From assembly GCA_032716605.1 (NCBI GenBank), contig CM064545.1, positions 8,578,141 to 8,642,140 of the forward strand: a stretch of DNA of 64,000 nucleotides, in the 5' to 3' direction. Numbering within the stretch: position 1 is the first letter of the stretch; each line of letters begins with the position of its first letter. The position numbers were made by a program, and so were the translations under genes. Below are positions 1-12,017 of this stretch, in pieces. The stretch comes from Paralithodes platypus (taxonomy: Eukaryota > Arthropoda > Malacostraca > Decapoda > Lithodidae). Under the pieces are notes generated by a model. It did not search any database, was not told where the DNA came from, and was given only the letters and a program-made list of their open reading frames with translations.

Positions 1-10
1 ATTACTTTAA

Positions 11-447
11 CCCGTACAGCCCCAGCGACGCGCCTGACGCGTCGGCGATGTATGTAACGCACAGCCCCAGAGACGCGCCTGGTGCGTCACCCTAATTGCG
101 CCGACCGTAACCTCAGGTGTAGCCACTCAAGAGGGCTCAGATTTGTATGGGAACTGTGTACGTATCCCACGCAACCGTGCCGATAGTTGGAAACTCTCAA
201 AGTCCACGTGCGTGCGTGTGAGCGCGCAATAACCTGTTTTTTTGGGTAATTCCCTTCAATTTATTACTCTTTTAAAATACGTTTTCGGGGGCTCTGTAGG
301 ACCTTTTTTAAGCTTTTTGAGCGGTTTTTCGTGGTTTTTCCTTCATTCCTAACCCATTCGCTATTGTTTCTGGAATAAAACCATTTTTTGGAAAACTGGC
401 CGGGTTCTGGTGAACAAACATTACAAAACTAGCCGGGGCTGGACGGG
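11..447 (+). mobile_element. piggyBac-type MITE, family A copy 1
   Basis: It is bounded by TTAA duplications at 7-10 and 448-451. The termini are imperfect inverted repeats, CCCGTACAGCCCCAGC on the left and, on the opposite strand, CCCGTCCAGCCCCGGC on the right. CCC termini with TTAA duplication are the hallmark of piggyBac transposition. No coding capacity. Subterminal GACGCG motifs are repeated near the left end. The solo LTR near 61565-61575 has a single TTAA at the equivalent position and serves as an empty site. Confidence 0.9.
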
Positions 448-1760
448 TTAATCAATAAATGTCAGGCACTCCTGCATGAAAGAAAGTGCACTAAAGTCCT
501 TCAACACCAACAAGGAATCTTCTTTAAATGTTAGATGCTATGAAGATGCTCGAATCGGAAATGGAACCCAAAAAGGCAGGCAGCGGAACAATGCTCATGC
601 AGGCTAAGCACACAAAAAGGCAGGATATATAATGCAGTCGGAGCCAAGAATATCCTAAACGCTACAACAATAAAAATATTCGCCACGACAATGCAGTATT
701 CCTATCAACAAAAAGAGCCTAAGTCGTTTGTGTCTCAATACATCAAACTAGGCTGCGAAATGCTTGTGTAATCATAAATGGGTATGCATAAAAAGAGTAA
801 TTGGGTTAATATACTTAATGTCTACTATGACTGATAAAGTCTAGCTAGAGTCAATGATACGAGATACTGGTGCGCATGGCATGCCGCATAGCCTAGTGCA
901 AATCTCAAGTCTGTGCGTCAAATATTACGTTATAGGGAAGGGTAGCTCTCTTGAGAAACCTTAATACCGAAGTATTAAGCGTTCTCCTGGCGTACCTCAA
1001 AGACAAACAACGAGCTTAGAACAGTGCAGAATGGTATAGGCAAAAAGCCCTCATTCGTGCATGCTCTACTCTCAATGGCACACAGACTAGAATTTACTCA
1101 ATCAACTCCAGTTCTCAGGTATGTCGTGCAGCTTTTAACTAAAGCCAGCACTCATAGGAAACAAAACCTTATAATATCAGACTCCTAGTCTAGCATTATC
1201 TAATCCAGCAGAACACTAATAATTATAGGAAGCGGTACTAAACAATATGAATGCCAACCAATGCTTCGTGATCAACTTATCTTAACAACTAAACATACAT
1301 GGGTTATATCAGACCTTAACGCACAATACAACTGGCCAGCATGAAGCTGATTATGCAGAGTTAACCAGAGGGGATATAATATGAATAAAAGGTGGTGAAA
1401 GGTATGAAAAATGAGAGAGATAGGCAGAGGAAAAGATTCTCAGGTGTAGGTCGGGGGACAGGTATCAAAGGATAAGAGGGATGCGTTCAAGAAACCAGAT
1501 CTGAGGGAGAAAGTGGCGAGGGAGCTGTATATATACTCGCACTAGCTCGAGCCGCGTGGGAAAAAAGCGGTAACAAGTCCTCTAACCACTACCAAAGTAG
1601 CTAGCAAAGCATTACGTCACCAAGCATGGTAAAGAACTCCCTCAACCAATCTCCACGAGGCCAGCCAGCTATGACGTCATCGAGTATAGCAAAACACTAC
1701 GCGCCTCCTCTCACTCTGTTCCACTCTCTCTCTCTCTCTGATCCTATCATTACTAGTTAA

Positions 1761-2177
1761 CCCGTACAGCCCCAGCGACGCGCCTGACGCGTTGGCGATG
1801 TATGTAACGCACAGCCCCAGAGACGCGCCTGGCGCGTCACCCTAATTGCGCCGACCGTAACCTCAGGTGTAGCCACTCAAGAGGGCTCAGATTTGTATGG
1901 GAACTGTGTACGTATCCCACGCAACCGTGCCGATGGTTGAAAACTCTCAAAGTCCACGTGCGTGCGCGTGAAATAACCTGGTTTTTTGGGTTAATTGCCT
2001 TCAATTTTTTACTCTTGTAATACGTTTTCGGGGGCTCTGTAGGACCATTCTTTAAGTTTTTTTAGCAGTTTTTCGTGGTTTTTCCTTCATTCCTAACCCA
2101 TTCGCTATTGTTTCTGGAATAAAAACCGGCCGGGTTCTGGTGAACAAACATTACAAAACTAGCCGGGGCTGGACGGG
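1761..2177 (+). mobile_element. piggyBac-type MITE, family A copy 2
   Basis: TTAA duplications lie at 1757-1760 and 2178-2181, and the termini and internal sequence match copy 1 in the same orientation. The solo LTR near 59795 carries the uninterrupted host sequence with one TTAA, so insertion into this LTR is directly supported. Non-coding; open frames across it are chance. Confidence 0.9.
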
Positions 2178-2427
2178 TTAAGGATAAAACATATACTTTA
2201 CAATTAAATATATAAAGCCTTGACATGGGTGAAAACAAAGAGCCTTTCTGGACTGCCCATGACACGAGCTTTCATATGAAATAAAGCACACAACAATACA
2301 CAAACTGTAGCCACATCCACTGTCCTGGCGATCCTAGCGAGTCACTGTAGGACAAGCCATGCGGTTTTAACGGAGTGGTTAACGTCACATTATTTGTTTT
2401 TGTTTTTTTCTCAATCCGTTATATATT

Positions 2428-3046
2428 TGGGCCCGCACCTAGTCGAGTTATATTCTGGTTGTATTCCAGTTACCTTCTAGTTGGATTCCACTTGTATTCT
2501 AGTACTTCTAGTCATGTTCGAGTCGACATCCAGTGTACACTCGATACATCAAGCAAGTATGCAGTCATCTACCAGTCATATTCTAGTCGGCATCCAGTTG
2601 TATTCTTCTTAATTCGAGTTATATTCAACTCTCATTCCATTACATTCAATTTTAAAGTGGAATATCCAACTTGTCATCCAGTTGACTTCCGGTCATTATC
2701 GAGTGGCATCGAGTTACATTCAAGTAATTCGAGTCGGCATCGACTATAAAAAATACATCAGAACATGACCAGAATAGGTAGAATGCGACTCTAATGCGAC
2801 TCGAATGCGACCAGGATACGACTAGAATGTAACTCGATAATTTTTAACGTTTTTTTCACTCGATAAATCGTAGAAAGTTAACGCATGCACTAACTTTTTG
2901 CTCACTCACTCGATCAATCGAGTGACGACTAGAACATCACTCGAAACACAAGAATAGACAAGAATCTAACTAGAACACTTACAAGAATAGACCAGAATGG
3001 GGAAGAAGTGGCTAAAATTAGGACAGTTTTGAGTATCCGGCCCCAG
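2428..3046. mobile_element. Foldback-like element with 11-bp subterminal repeats
   Basis: The left arm (about 2430-2745) is built of degenerate ~11-bp units of the form ATTCTAGTCGC in plus orientation; the right arm (about 2760-3010) is built of the same units in minus orientation. The outer ends, TTGGGCCCGCAC on the left and, reverse-complemented, TGGGGCCGGATAC on the right, are loosely inverted. That is the architecture of a foldback-type non-autonomous DNA element. Boundaries are approximate and I found no certain target duplication. A 124-codon open frame across the left arm follows from the repeat, not from coding. Confidence 0.5.
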
Positions 3047-3372
3047 ATCTACTGTAGTCTATGGCTTATAATATCTTGCAATGCGTGAACAGCGATCATA
3101 CCATAGTAGTAATCGTGCTAACAAGGAATTTGTTATAAACAAATCCGGAATTTCTCGGTCATTTAACACATTCTTGTGAGCCAGGATTATGCAGTAGATT
3201 ACTTATGCTGAAGACTTTTTCGAAGAGTTTCTACTCAGCTGATTGTCTGAGGCATCTGAACAAATATTATTATAATTAATCTTGACCTGTTGGATCATCC
3301 ACCGATGCTATTTCAACGGTTCTATGGATCAGGGGTTCATTACAGTATTTGTTACTGCATATAGAGTAGTAA

Positions 3373-3475
3373 TTGGGGAAGTGTGGCAGAGTGGTCTTGC
3401 CACTGGACTGATAATCCAATGGACCCGGGTTCGAATCCCAGTATGTCGATGGAAAGATATTATTGGGATGGAATT
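3373..3475 (+). mobile_element. tRNA-derived SINE head (tRNA-Ile-like)
   Basis: A good pol III A box (TGGCAGAGTGG, 3384-3394) and a perfect B box (GGTTCGAATCC, 3428-3438) sit 33 nt apart. Anticodon and T arms can be drawn, with GAT at the anticodon position, but the acceptor strands do not pair. A related copy with the same head lies at 50050-50145. A repeated tRNA head without an acceptor stem indicates a SINE rather than a functional tRNA gene. Confidence 0.65.
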
Positions 3476-4941
3476 TGTGCAGTACCTACTGTTGTTTCAG
3501 TGCATTACCACAGCATATCGAAATGCCAAAAAAAATACCCTCATTGTTCGCTGATTAAATAGCATTGTATGAATATACCCATATTCATAATATGCTACAG
3601 GGGGGGCAATGCCTAGTGAGTTAATTGCTCAATAGGTGGCGTTCTGAGTATGAGGGTCCGAGTCTGCGGGATGAGACGGTGAAGCGCAGAGGCGAAGCAG
3701 CTTCGGAGATGGAGTTGCTTCGAGCCGTGAATGGGTGCTTCGCATGTTTCACTCCCAAGACTGGAACAAGACCTCACGGGCCTCACCGTATGCAGCGGTG
3801 GAGTGTACAGGCTCTCAGCCTTGCCCGAGAGGGAGTAGTTGGAATATAGAAAACAAAAAAATAATTGGGCTCGGATAGTGAACACATCCATGCCCGAGGC
3901 AACATCACCCAAGCCACCGCTTGTAATGCCAGCAGCGTTTTCCGGATATTGGGTGCCTTTCCACAGAACTATATGGAGGTATTTTTTATTATTAACATCC
4001 TTCCTTTCAATTCACGAAGACATCATATTTTAGTCTCGTGTTCAAGTGTTTGTTATGACCTGATGAATTTATGTGCGAAAAACGTTGTAGGTAAAGTGCT
4101 CCTTATAACATGTTTATATTTTATGTACTATTCTTAAGATAATGGACTGCATAATATAAAGTTTGGTATATTTATTCAAGCATCCCTGATCCTCTCCTAG
4201 TCTTTCTCCCACAACCCATGCGTAATATATATACTGAAAGAGAACCACTGATTGCTGGCCCCCAGCGAACACTTCTACTACTTCTATATGTGTATAAAGA
4301 GAGCCCAACACTCGTACTCATAAACAGAGCCAGGAATGAACGGTGTATTCACCCAGTCTCTCTATACTGCAGGGAATCGGACTGAATTAAATATACGAGT
4401 TCTGTGACAAAAGCGTATTCCAGAGGCATTGAAAACGATTCCTAGAAATAATGTTTAGGCTGAGAGTGAGAAGCATAACAAACCTGAATATGAGACTGTT
4501 AATACAAATATTTACACATTCTGGACCATTTATGTGCATTTGTAGACGCAACTTAACCTTCCAATCAACCGTTCGTATATCTTGCTACTAAAACCAAAAT
4601 ATACAAAATTCATTTCATCCTGGTTTTGTTTTTGGAAAACAAATCCTAAATACTTTACTGCAGATTCTCTTCCTAGAAATGTTTGTGAAATGTTTGACCA
4701 TCCACAGAACTCTCCGCTCTCCTGTATAAAAATGGTTTCTCTCGTGTTTTTCTTAAATTATTTTTTCCCATAAATGTTTTTGTTTGATGCATATACACAC
4801 TCTCTCTCTTGATGTATCAAAAACAATATCTACACATTCTGTAATATATAGTTGTAGAAGTAACCGAAAATACAAGTACACAAGAGAAAGTCTTTTACTT
4901 TCAATGCTTCCCTAACCCAATATATCCATTTATCTACCCAT
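3476..4941. other. No gene recognised; possible second tRNA-like SINE
   Basis: I recognise no gene here. At 3610-3680 a stretch has weak A-box and B-box-like motifs (GGTCCGAGTCT) followed by GC-richer sequence with repeated CTTCG or CGAAG motifs up to about 3850, which could be an old SINE. The rest is AT-rich and featureless. Confidence 0.3.
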
Positions 4942-6262
4942 CGAGAACTCCCATAGGTCTATCCCTTATACTTCTACAATACACAAATCAGCCCTTCATC
5001 TTCTCTCAGTATTCTCGGTGTCTCTTTCTCTTCTGATCTCACTTTTCTATTGCACTAGACATATCGAAGGCCTTCGATAGAGTCTGGCACAAATCTGTAA
5101 TTTCTAAACTACCCTCCTTCGGTTTCTATCCCTCCATCTGTGCCTTTTTCTCTAATTTCCTTTCCGGCCCTTCCATAGCTGCGGTTGTGGACGGCCATCG
5201 CTCACTTCCTCATCCTATCAACTCTGGTGTTCCTCAGGGCTCTGTCCTATCTCCCATTCTCTTTCTAATGTTCATAAATGATCTTCTCAACTGTACCTCC
5301 AGTCCCATCCATTCATACACAGACGACTCTACCTTACACTACTCAATTAGTTTTCCTGAACGCCCATGCCAGCAATCCCTTAAAGACAAACGTAATGAAA
5401 CCATGCAACACTTATCTTCTGATCTGACTACTATTTCCAATTGTGGCAGAGAAAACCTTGTTGCCTATAATGCTTCCAAAACCCAATTTCTTCATCTTAC
5501 TACCTGTTGAGAACTCCCAGAGGACTATTCCTTACAATTCAACAATACAAATATCAATCCTTCATCTTCTCTCAATATTCTCGGTGTCTCTTTTTCTTTT
5601 GCTCTCACTTGGAAGGACTATATTACCAGTATTGCTAAGGCAGCCTCCCAGAAGCTAGGTGTTCTCAACCGCCTCAAGGGGTCCTTCACCCCTGCACAGC
5701 TTCTTGCTCTGTACAGGGGCACAGTGTGTCCTTGTATTGAGTATTGTTCACATATGTGGGGAGGATCCTCTCACACCGCAATCCTAGACAAAGTAGAAAG
5801 GAAAGCCTTTCGTATCATTATAACTCTCGCCCACTCACCAACTCTCTGCAATCTCTCTCTCTTCGACGCAATGTTTCATCTCTCTCGCTCTTCTATCGCT
5901 ACTATAATAAACAATGTTCCTCAGAGCTTTCCCACTGTATACCACCTCCTCTACGTAGGGTACGTAGTACCCGTCTTGCAACACAATCAAACCCCTACTC
6001 TTTGCAACTCTCCAACCCAAGAGTGAAACGGTATTCTCAGACTTTCTTCTATTCATTTGCTGAGCTCTGGAACTCTCTCCCAGAATCAGTCTTTCCCTCT
6101 TCCTATGACTTAAATTGTTTCAAACTCTGTGTGTCCAGGCATTTTTGCTCGAACGACTCTTGATTTTGGCCCTGTCACTCCTTCAACTCTGGGGGAGGCA
6201 CTCGATACAGGCAGTTCTGTCTGTTGTCTCCCTCACTCCCATAAAAACAAAAAAACAAAAAA
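4942..6262 (+). pseudogene. LINE fragment, RT and C-terminal region (crab-type LINE), rearranged
   Basis: Frame-broken pieces encode a non-LTR reverse transcriptase: LDISKAFDRVWHK, SGVPQGSVLSPILF, an HSYTDDSTLH active-site region (normally YADD), then the C-terminal region with CIEYCSHMWGGSSHT, LRRNVSSLSLFYRYY and ELWNSLPESVFPSSYDLNCF. The order is scrambled: 4942-5045 matches sequence that recurs downstream at 5505-5625, so the 5' end is a rearranged piece. The copy ends in an A-rich tail near 6250. I place it in an APE-type LINE clade and do not recognise the exact family. Dead. Confidence 0.75.
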
Positions 6263-6905
6263 GTTTTGGAAAGACCATATTACCACTTTTGCTAAAACAG
6301 CTTCCCAGAAACTGGATGTGCTCAACCGCCTCAGGGGGGTTCCTTACCTCTGCACAGCTTCTTGCCCAGTACTGGGGCACAGTGCATCCCTGTATTGAAT
6401 ATTGTTCCCATGTGTGGGGAGGATCCTCTCACACAGGACTTGTAGACAAAGTAGAAATGAAAGCCTTTCGTCTCATTAACTCACGTCCCCTCACCGATTC
6501 TCTGCAATCTCTCTCTCTTCGCCGCAATGTTGTATCTCTCAAACTATTCTACCGCTATTACAATCAGTGTTCCTCAGAGCTCTCTCAGTGTATACCACAT
6601 CCTCTACGTAGAGCATGTAGGACCCGTCATGCAACATAACCCCACCCATAATATGTGCAACTCTCCAATCCAAGAGTGAAACAATATGCCCAATCTTTCT
6701 TCTATTCAACAGCTTAGCTCTGGAACTCTCTCCCTGAATCCATCTTTCCCTCATCATATGACTTAAATTGCTTCAAAATCCGTGTGTTCAGGCATTTTGG
6801 ATCGAACATTCCTTGAATTTGGCCCTGTTGCCTTTCAACTCTGGGGGAGGAACTTGTCTCAGGCAGTTTTGCCTTTTGTCCACCTCATCCACATTAAACA
6901 AGATA
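6263..6905 (+). pseudogene. Second 3'-terminal fragment of the same LINE family
   Basis: Beginning directly after the A-rich tail of the previous copy, the sequence restarts inside the RT C-terminal region (WKDHITTFAKTASQKLDVLN) and runs through CIEYCSHVWGGSSHT to the 3' UTR ending near 6900. It is a 5'-truncated copy in head-to-tail arrangement, as expected from target-primed insertion near an A-rich tail. Frameshifts and stops break it. Confidence 0.7.
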
Positions 6906-7006
6906 CATATATAAATCACTATATGTTTTATATTTGTTTTCTTCAAAATCAAACTACAGTCTTGTGGCCCCAACTGAAGCATACTTACACATTTCCTATC
7001 GCTTAA

Positions 7007-7211
7007 CCCCTTCTGTACCGGGACACTGGTTCTAATATATTCTGGCTAAGATTAGACAATTGTATTAAACTTTGGAATAACCTCTAGATATTAATGGAGT
7101 ATATACTATCACAATTAGCTCTTTGACGCTCAAATAACCTTCCTAGGCTGCAGAAAATCATCTAAAAATGACCAAAACAAAATATATTATACATCATCGG
7201 TACTGAAAGGG
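7007..7211. mobile_element. piggyBac-type MITE, family E copy 1
   Basis: It starts after TTAA (7003-7006) with CCCCTTCTGTACCG and ends with the inverse, CGGTACTGAAAGGG; the right TTAA has mutated to CTAA. Length is about 205 bp, as in the copies at 7965, 39213 and 42767. Confidence 0.75.
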
Positions 7212-7215
7212 CTAA

Positions 7216-7960
7216 AAAATCACCTGGCCTCGGTGGTATTGACCAGATTAGAAAACAAAAATGTTGTAAAATATTTAGCCATTAATTTCTAAAGTAGTCT
7301 TGCATAATGGCTTTTATCGTTCAGCCTTTACTAAATATTAATAATCAGCGTGCACATGTTTTCTCAATATTATAATTATTGAGGTGCTGCTCGTTCTTAT
7401 TTTCCTTATCATGCAGGCCTTGTGGTTGAAGGAATTGTTGGGTGATCTCCTGTTCTTTTAATATGTAAAAGTAAGGCACAGAGACGACAGGCTGCACTTT
7501 ATCGCGGCTCTGATCTCCGCATGTATACAGGTATGACTTTTAGATCATGTAATGGGTGTGATAACAGGCCTGGTACACATAAGCTGCTGTGTAGGATCTA
7601 ATTTACCACAACTTACTTCAGTCAGCATTAGTCCCCAGTTTCTCAACATCAGTATACCTTTTACAATTAAGATTACCAGCTTAGTAGGCTGGGTGACAGT
7701 TGTTTAAGCCAGCTATTTCGGACTGCCTCTAAGAGATTATACGGCCTGTGCAGGTTTTGAATCTACACAAATATAGTTTAATATCTCTCCAGTCCACCAA
7801 TAACTGAGCCTTATATATTACAAGTTGGATAGGATGCAATATACGGCGCCAGACCGACTTTACCAATATTGACAAGGTTGAAAGGAATAGAGCGAAGGAG
7901 AGAGGAAGGAAGAGGTATATAATACTTGCGAATATAAAATTAATGATACTGTTACTACTA
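7216..7960. other. No feature recognised
   Basis: AT-rich sequence without a convincing coding frame, repeat or RNA gene. Confidence 0.5.
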
Positions 7961-7964
7961 TTAA

Positions 7965-8166
7965 CCCTTTGAGTACCAGGGACGTGTGATATATAGTATT
8001 CTAGTTATATTAATACGATATTATGCAGCTTAGGAAGGATCTGTAGTAGTTAAAAGGGTTGGTTGAGATAGTTGGAAGCCTTATTATTGCTTGAGGTTCT
8101 TCCTAAGCTGAATACAAACGTTAAATATTTGCCAGAATATGATGAAAAGGACATCTCTGGTACTAC
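7965..8166. mobile_element. piggyBac-type MITE, family E copy 2 (right end decayed)
   Basis: The left TTAA (7961-7964) is followed by CCCTTTGAGTACCAGGGACG. The element carries the family's internal palindrome, CAGCTTAGGAAGGAT and CTTCCTAAGCTG, and ends near CTCTGGTACT without a recognisable right TTAA. Confidence 0.65.
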
Positions 8167-8199
8167 ACAGGTAAATACTACAACTGCAAATATTTTTAA

Positions 8200-8676
8200 C
8201 CCTTAAAAAGCGGCTCACCACTTAAGTCGAGTTAAATAAAGCTGGACTATGTGGCGGCGCTCGACATAACTCGAGTGGCAATTTCAGCACGTAATGTGGC
8301 TGAGAGAGAGAGACAAGTGGTGGCAGGAGACTAGCGAGCGTATGACTGCTCCAGACCACCGCGGCGAACCTACTGACACAAATCTCAGCTCCCTCCCTCT
8401 CTCACTCGCTACATACTCAATTATGTACCGAAAGTACCGAATTACCTGCTTTTTGCACTCGCGTTGCACGGTTATTGCAAGAAAACTATCCATCATACAA
8501 GGATCGTTATGGTGTCATTCGAAAGCTCTGTTTATGCCCTTTCAGGGATAGATACTTGTTTTACGTTCTGGGTCTTATTTAGGCATGAAAATGATCACGT
8601 AAACAGCCCTATTTTGGCTAAAAACACCCCGCTGGGCGGTACACATAAATAAACCGCATAGGCCGCTCGTAAGGTG
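8200..8676 (+). mobile_element. piggyBac-type MITE, family B copy 1
   Basis: TTAA lies at 8196-8199 and 8677-8680. The left end is CCCTTAAAAAGCGGC and the right end GGCCGCTCGTAAGGTG. At 477 bp it matches copies at 50478-50956, 59135-61897 (split) and 60729-61208, and more distantly 18384-18861. Apparent short open frames such as 8294-8551 recur in each copy but have no protein-like signature; I treat them as non-coding. Confidence 0.85.
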
Positions 8677-8899
8677 TTAAGACACCTATTATTAATAATA
8701 TTTATAACAATAGTAATACTAATAAAGAAATGAACTTTAATTTAGTACAAATACATATATAATTTCCAAAGCATCACAAGGTAATTATATATCTATATGA
8801 TAATCAGAAAACTAAAATTGTCTTCAGTTTCACTATACAAGTTGCTGGTAACATTAATTATTATATTGACCTAATGTTTGAGTAATATTCTAAAGGGTA

Positions 8900-10645
8900 A
8901 AGTTAAAGGTCCAGGTCAGAGTTTAAAATAAGATTCTTACTAGTATTATGTATAATATTAGAATCTCACTAGGTTAATCATGTATATTCAGATTACCAGG
9001 CCAAGAAAATAATCCATTTGAAAGGTCAAAGTCATAGGTAAAATTCAAATATCAGTTCAATATGCTAATATATTTACTATTCATCTAAATGTGCACTTAA
9101 AATTAATATGATAATGTTAAATTTTGAGACATATATCATGAAAGTCAAGATATAGGTGACAGTTCAAGGTTACTTACTTCTTTAATATCCTTGAAACTAA
9201 CTGATGACTGTTAATCAAATTAGACATGCTTTATCATAATTTTTCAGGGCAAGGTCATTGCAAAAAAGATAAAAAACGAAAACAAAAGCGCAATTCTATA
9301 TATAGGTGAAGGTCACAGGTCAAGGTCAACTATTGTACGTAATTAAAACGATTACTAACATTTCGGCAAACTAGGCTGGGTTAGTTGCTTTTTACTTAAA
9401 TAACATAGTTATCATATTTCATATATACAATTATAATTGTTAAGGGCAGAGGTCAAGGTCAAAGGTCAAAACAAGAGTGTTAATCATACTCCCTAAACTC
9501 ATGGATTGTCACCATATTGAGCAGGCAAACTCGGTTGGCCAATGCAATGATCTTCCAAATAATTATTTTTTGTTTAAGTTAAAGTTAAGGTCACAGAATA
9601 TGGTCACTATTTCATATATTAATGTTTTCATTCAAATTAAACCATATTCATTCAGCAATTTCATGCTAGCCTTAGTGAAATGCTGACCAAATATTATATA
9701 TATATATTCTAAATATTAAGGTCAAAGGTCAAAATATGATTTTCAATATTTCCAAATAGATATAATCTCACTACAGTATACTTATCATATAATAGATATA
9801 ATCTCACTACAGTATACTTATCATATAATGGCATATTTGGAATACCGACACCAAGATCATGCCAAAGAAATGAATAGAAACAAATACATTTATTAATACA
9901 TAAAAAACAAATACAGAAACAAAAAAATAGACAAATGTACTGAATGATCAAGGTCACAAGCCTAGGTCAAATATAGGGTACATGTATTAACATGTTACTA
10001 CTTAGTCATAGTTGGATGTCATAAACAATCAATTTTCAAATTAATATTATTAAGGCAAAAAATAAGGGTCAAAGGCCAGGTTTAACTATTCTTCTAATAT
10101 CTCCTAAATTAATTGGGTAACTTTCACCAAATTAGGTACACATATTGAATTTGCCAATGCAACGGTCATACAAGCATGAAATGCAAACCTACATAAAGGT
10201 CAGTGTCACAGATCAAGGCCAAGGGTCAATGTTTACATTTAAAACAAAATACTAAGCAATCAACATACTCATGGTGTTAGTTGTCTTTTAAATACAGAAT
10301 ATATTGACCGGATTTCATAAAAATAACTCTATAGTTAAGGTCAAACCTAGATTGTTTATAATGTTAATTTAATCTGACACATACATTATATTTAAACCTA
10401 CCTGCTAGTTTCTAAATGCATAATCAAGGAATATAAACTATTATATAAATCATAGGTCGAGGTCACAGGTAGAGGTCATATAGTAAGGTCACTACATTAT
10501 CTTTTCAATTATATAATTATATATATTTAACAAAACTCATGCTATTGTTTTTGATCACTTGAACAATGTAATAGCCATTCTTCAGACAATTATCTTCAGG
10601 GTCACAGCCCAAGGTCAAAGTCGAACATACATAACTATTATTTTT
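8900..10645. repeat. Degenerate array of AGGTCA motifs, ~110-160 bp period
   Basis: Clusters of AGGTCA-type direct repeats (for example AAGGTCAAAGGTCAAA at 9446-9475 and 9718-9734) occur near 8905, 9022, 9145, 9306, 9446, 9578, 9718, 9946, 10060, 10200, 10336, 10454 and 10598. Intervening AT-rich DNA is unalignable by eye. This looks like an old satellite with one conserved patch per unit. It also contains a 38-bp direct duplication at about 9757-9828. No gene recognised. Confidence 0.55.
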
Positions 10646-10682
10646 CTTCTTCTACTTCTTCTTTTTATTATTAATATGAAAT

Positions 10683-10795
<113 letters not shown>

Positions 10796-10829
10796 CTTTA
10801 ATACATACGAGGTTGAAAGAAATGGTAAT

Positions 10830-11744
10830 TTCTTCACCTTTGAAAAATCTAACAATGGACAACTCCCCTTCCTCGACATCCTCGTAGCTCTGAACGACCA
10901 TGGGTTCAAAACCACCGTCTACATTAAACCAACTAACACAGGACAATGCCTCAACGGCGATAGTGAATGCCCCCGCCGTTATCTTCTATCCTCCATCTCT
11001 GCCTATGTTAGGAGAGCCCTCACGCACTGTTCTACCTGGGCCGACACCCACCAGGAACTAGAAAGACTATCCCAAGTTTTAGTAAATAACGGATACTCCA
11101 ACTCCGACATCTCCAGCACCATCAACCACCATCTTGAAAAATGGTACACCCAAAGCCCTCCTAACATTGACCCCCCCAATGAAATTAAGATCTTCTACCG
11201 CAATTACATGTCCTCTGAATACAAAAATGACGAGGCCGTCTTAAAAGAAATAATCTCCAAGCATGTCCACCCAACCAACCCAGAAAACAAAATCAAATTA
11301 ATAATTTACTACAAATCCCCCAAGACCTCCAACCTCGTTCTCCGCAACAAACCTGCCTCCACCAAGATAAAGAGCCCGATGACCGACGATCACGTCATTT
11401 ACCAACATACCTGTAATTATGAGGACTGTGGACCTCATTCCTATATTGGTATGACGCAGACTCGTCTTTCACGTCGGCTAACTCTTCACCTTCAGGCTGG
11501 AGCCATCAAAGACCACTATGTCACCCCTAACCACCCTCACCTCACACGCAACGAGTTAGAGAAACACACCACCATACTCGATAAAGAAAGTGACCCAAGG
11601 AGATTACCTATACTCGAAGCTTTATATATCCAAGCCTTACATCCCAACATCAACAACCAAACTCTGGACCTTCAGATCCTTCCATCTGCCAAAAGGCACT
11701 TTCCTACAGGACCTAACACCCCCCGCGCCCCTCGGTGCCCTTGA
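10830..11744 (+). CDS. Penelope-type RT C-terminus plus GIY-YIG endonuclease (truncated)
   Basis: One open frame of about 304 codons without an obvious start; it enters from truncated upstream sequence. The first ~125 residues match the Penelope RT tail ([58 protein letters not shown]). The second half is a GIY-YIG nuclease: VIYQHTCNY with the short C-x(4)-C seen in PLE nucleases, [21 protein letters not shown] with the catalytic-type arginine, then [17 protein letters not shown] containing the expected glutamate. In PLEs this nuclease nicks the target for primed reverse transcription. The N-terminal RT with its catalytic aspartates is missing, so this copy is not autonomous. The first internal ATG is at 11208. 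Confidence 0.8.
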   Translation, partial: FFTFEKSNNGQLPFLDILVALNDHGFKTTVYIKPTNTGQCLNGDSECPRRYLLSSISAYVRRALTHCSTWADTHQELERLSQVLVNNGYSNSDISSTINHHLEKWYTQSPPNIDPPNEIKIFYRNYMSSEYKNDEAVLKEIISKHVHPTNPENKIKLIIYYKSPKTSNLVLRNKPASTKIKSPMTDDHVIYQHTCNYEDCGPHSYIGMTQTRLSRRLTLHLQAGAIKDHYVTPNHPHLTRNELEKHTTILDKESDPRRLPILEALYIQALHPNINNQTLDLQILPSAKRHFPTGPNTPRAPRCP

Positions 11745-12017
11745 TGCAGCCCCCCGCGCTACCTCCTTCAGCTTCGTCTTCCGCAGGCGCCACACAACTT
11801 AGGCCACGCCCCTCGACACGCAGCCAATCAGCTTCGACCCCACCAACCAACCACCATCCCGCATCCAGTGCGCATGCATGAAGCGGTTCCCCCCTTTCTC
11901 TTTTCCAGAACCCCCTCCACCAATAGTAGATTTTTGCCCCTTGTTTTCCGCCTCCTCTGATCCTCCACCCTCTATATATACCCTTCCTGTTTACCTTTTA
12001 TATCATTCCTTCCTTAC

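Larger units (their letters stand above)
1..2389 (-). mobile_element. Partial LTR of family B (gypsy-type), interrupted by two MITEs
   Basis: Read on the minus strand this is the same sequence as the solo LTR at 59589-61863, with the LTR 5' end (TGTGACGTTAACC) at 2389 and the 3' part running off the window start. It is interrupted at 11-447 and 1761-2177 by TTAA-flanked MITEs. A CRE-like TGACGTCA lies at 1672-1679 and a TATATATA box near 1527-1537, in the same order as in the solo copy. A hairpin with CTTAATAC and GTATTAAG arms at about 960-979 matches the hairpin in other LTR families of the window. Whether an internal region exists beyond the window start cannot be seen. Confidence 0.85.

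Noticed and set aside
2375..2749. 124-codon frame
   Set aside because: Lies in degenerate 11-bp repeats of the foldback-like element; amino acid pattern follows the repeat.
3384..3438. Functional tRNA-Ile gene
   Set aside because: Good A and B boxes, but acceptor strands do not pair and a second divergent copy exists; SINE is the better call.
8294..8652. Small frames repeated in each family B MITE
   Set aside because: They recur because the MITE recurs; not conserved in frame among copies and without known domain.
9446..9475. A nuclear-receptor enhancer
   Set aside because: DR1-like motifs are part of a quasi-periodic repeat; no independent evidence of regulation, so it is reported only as a repeat observation.
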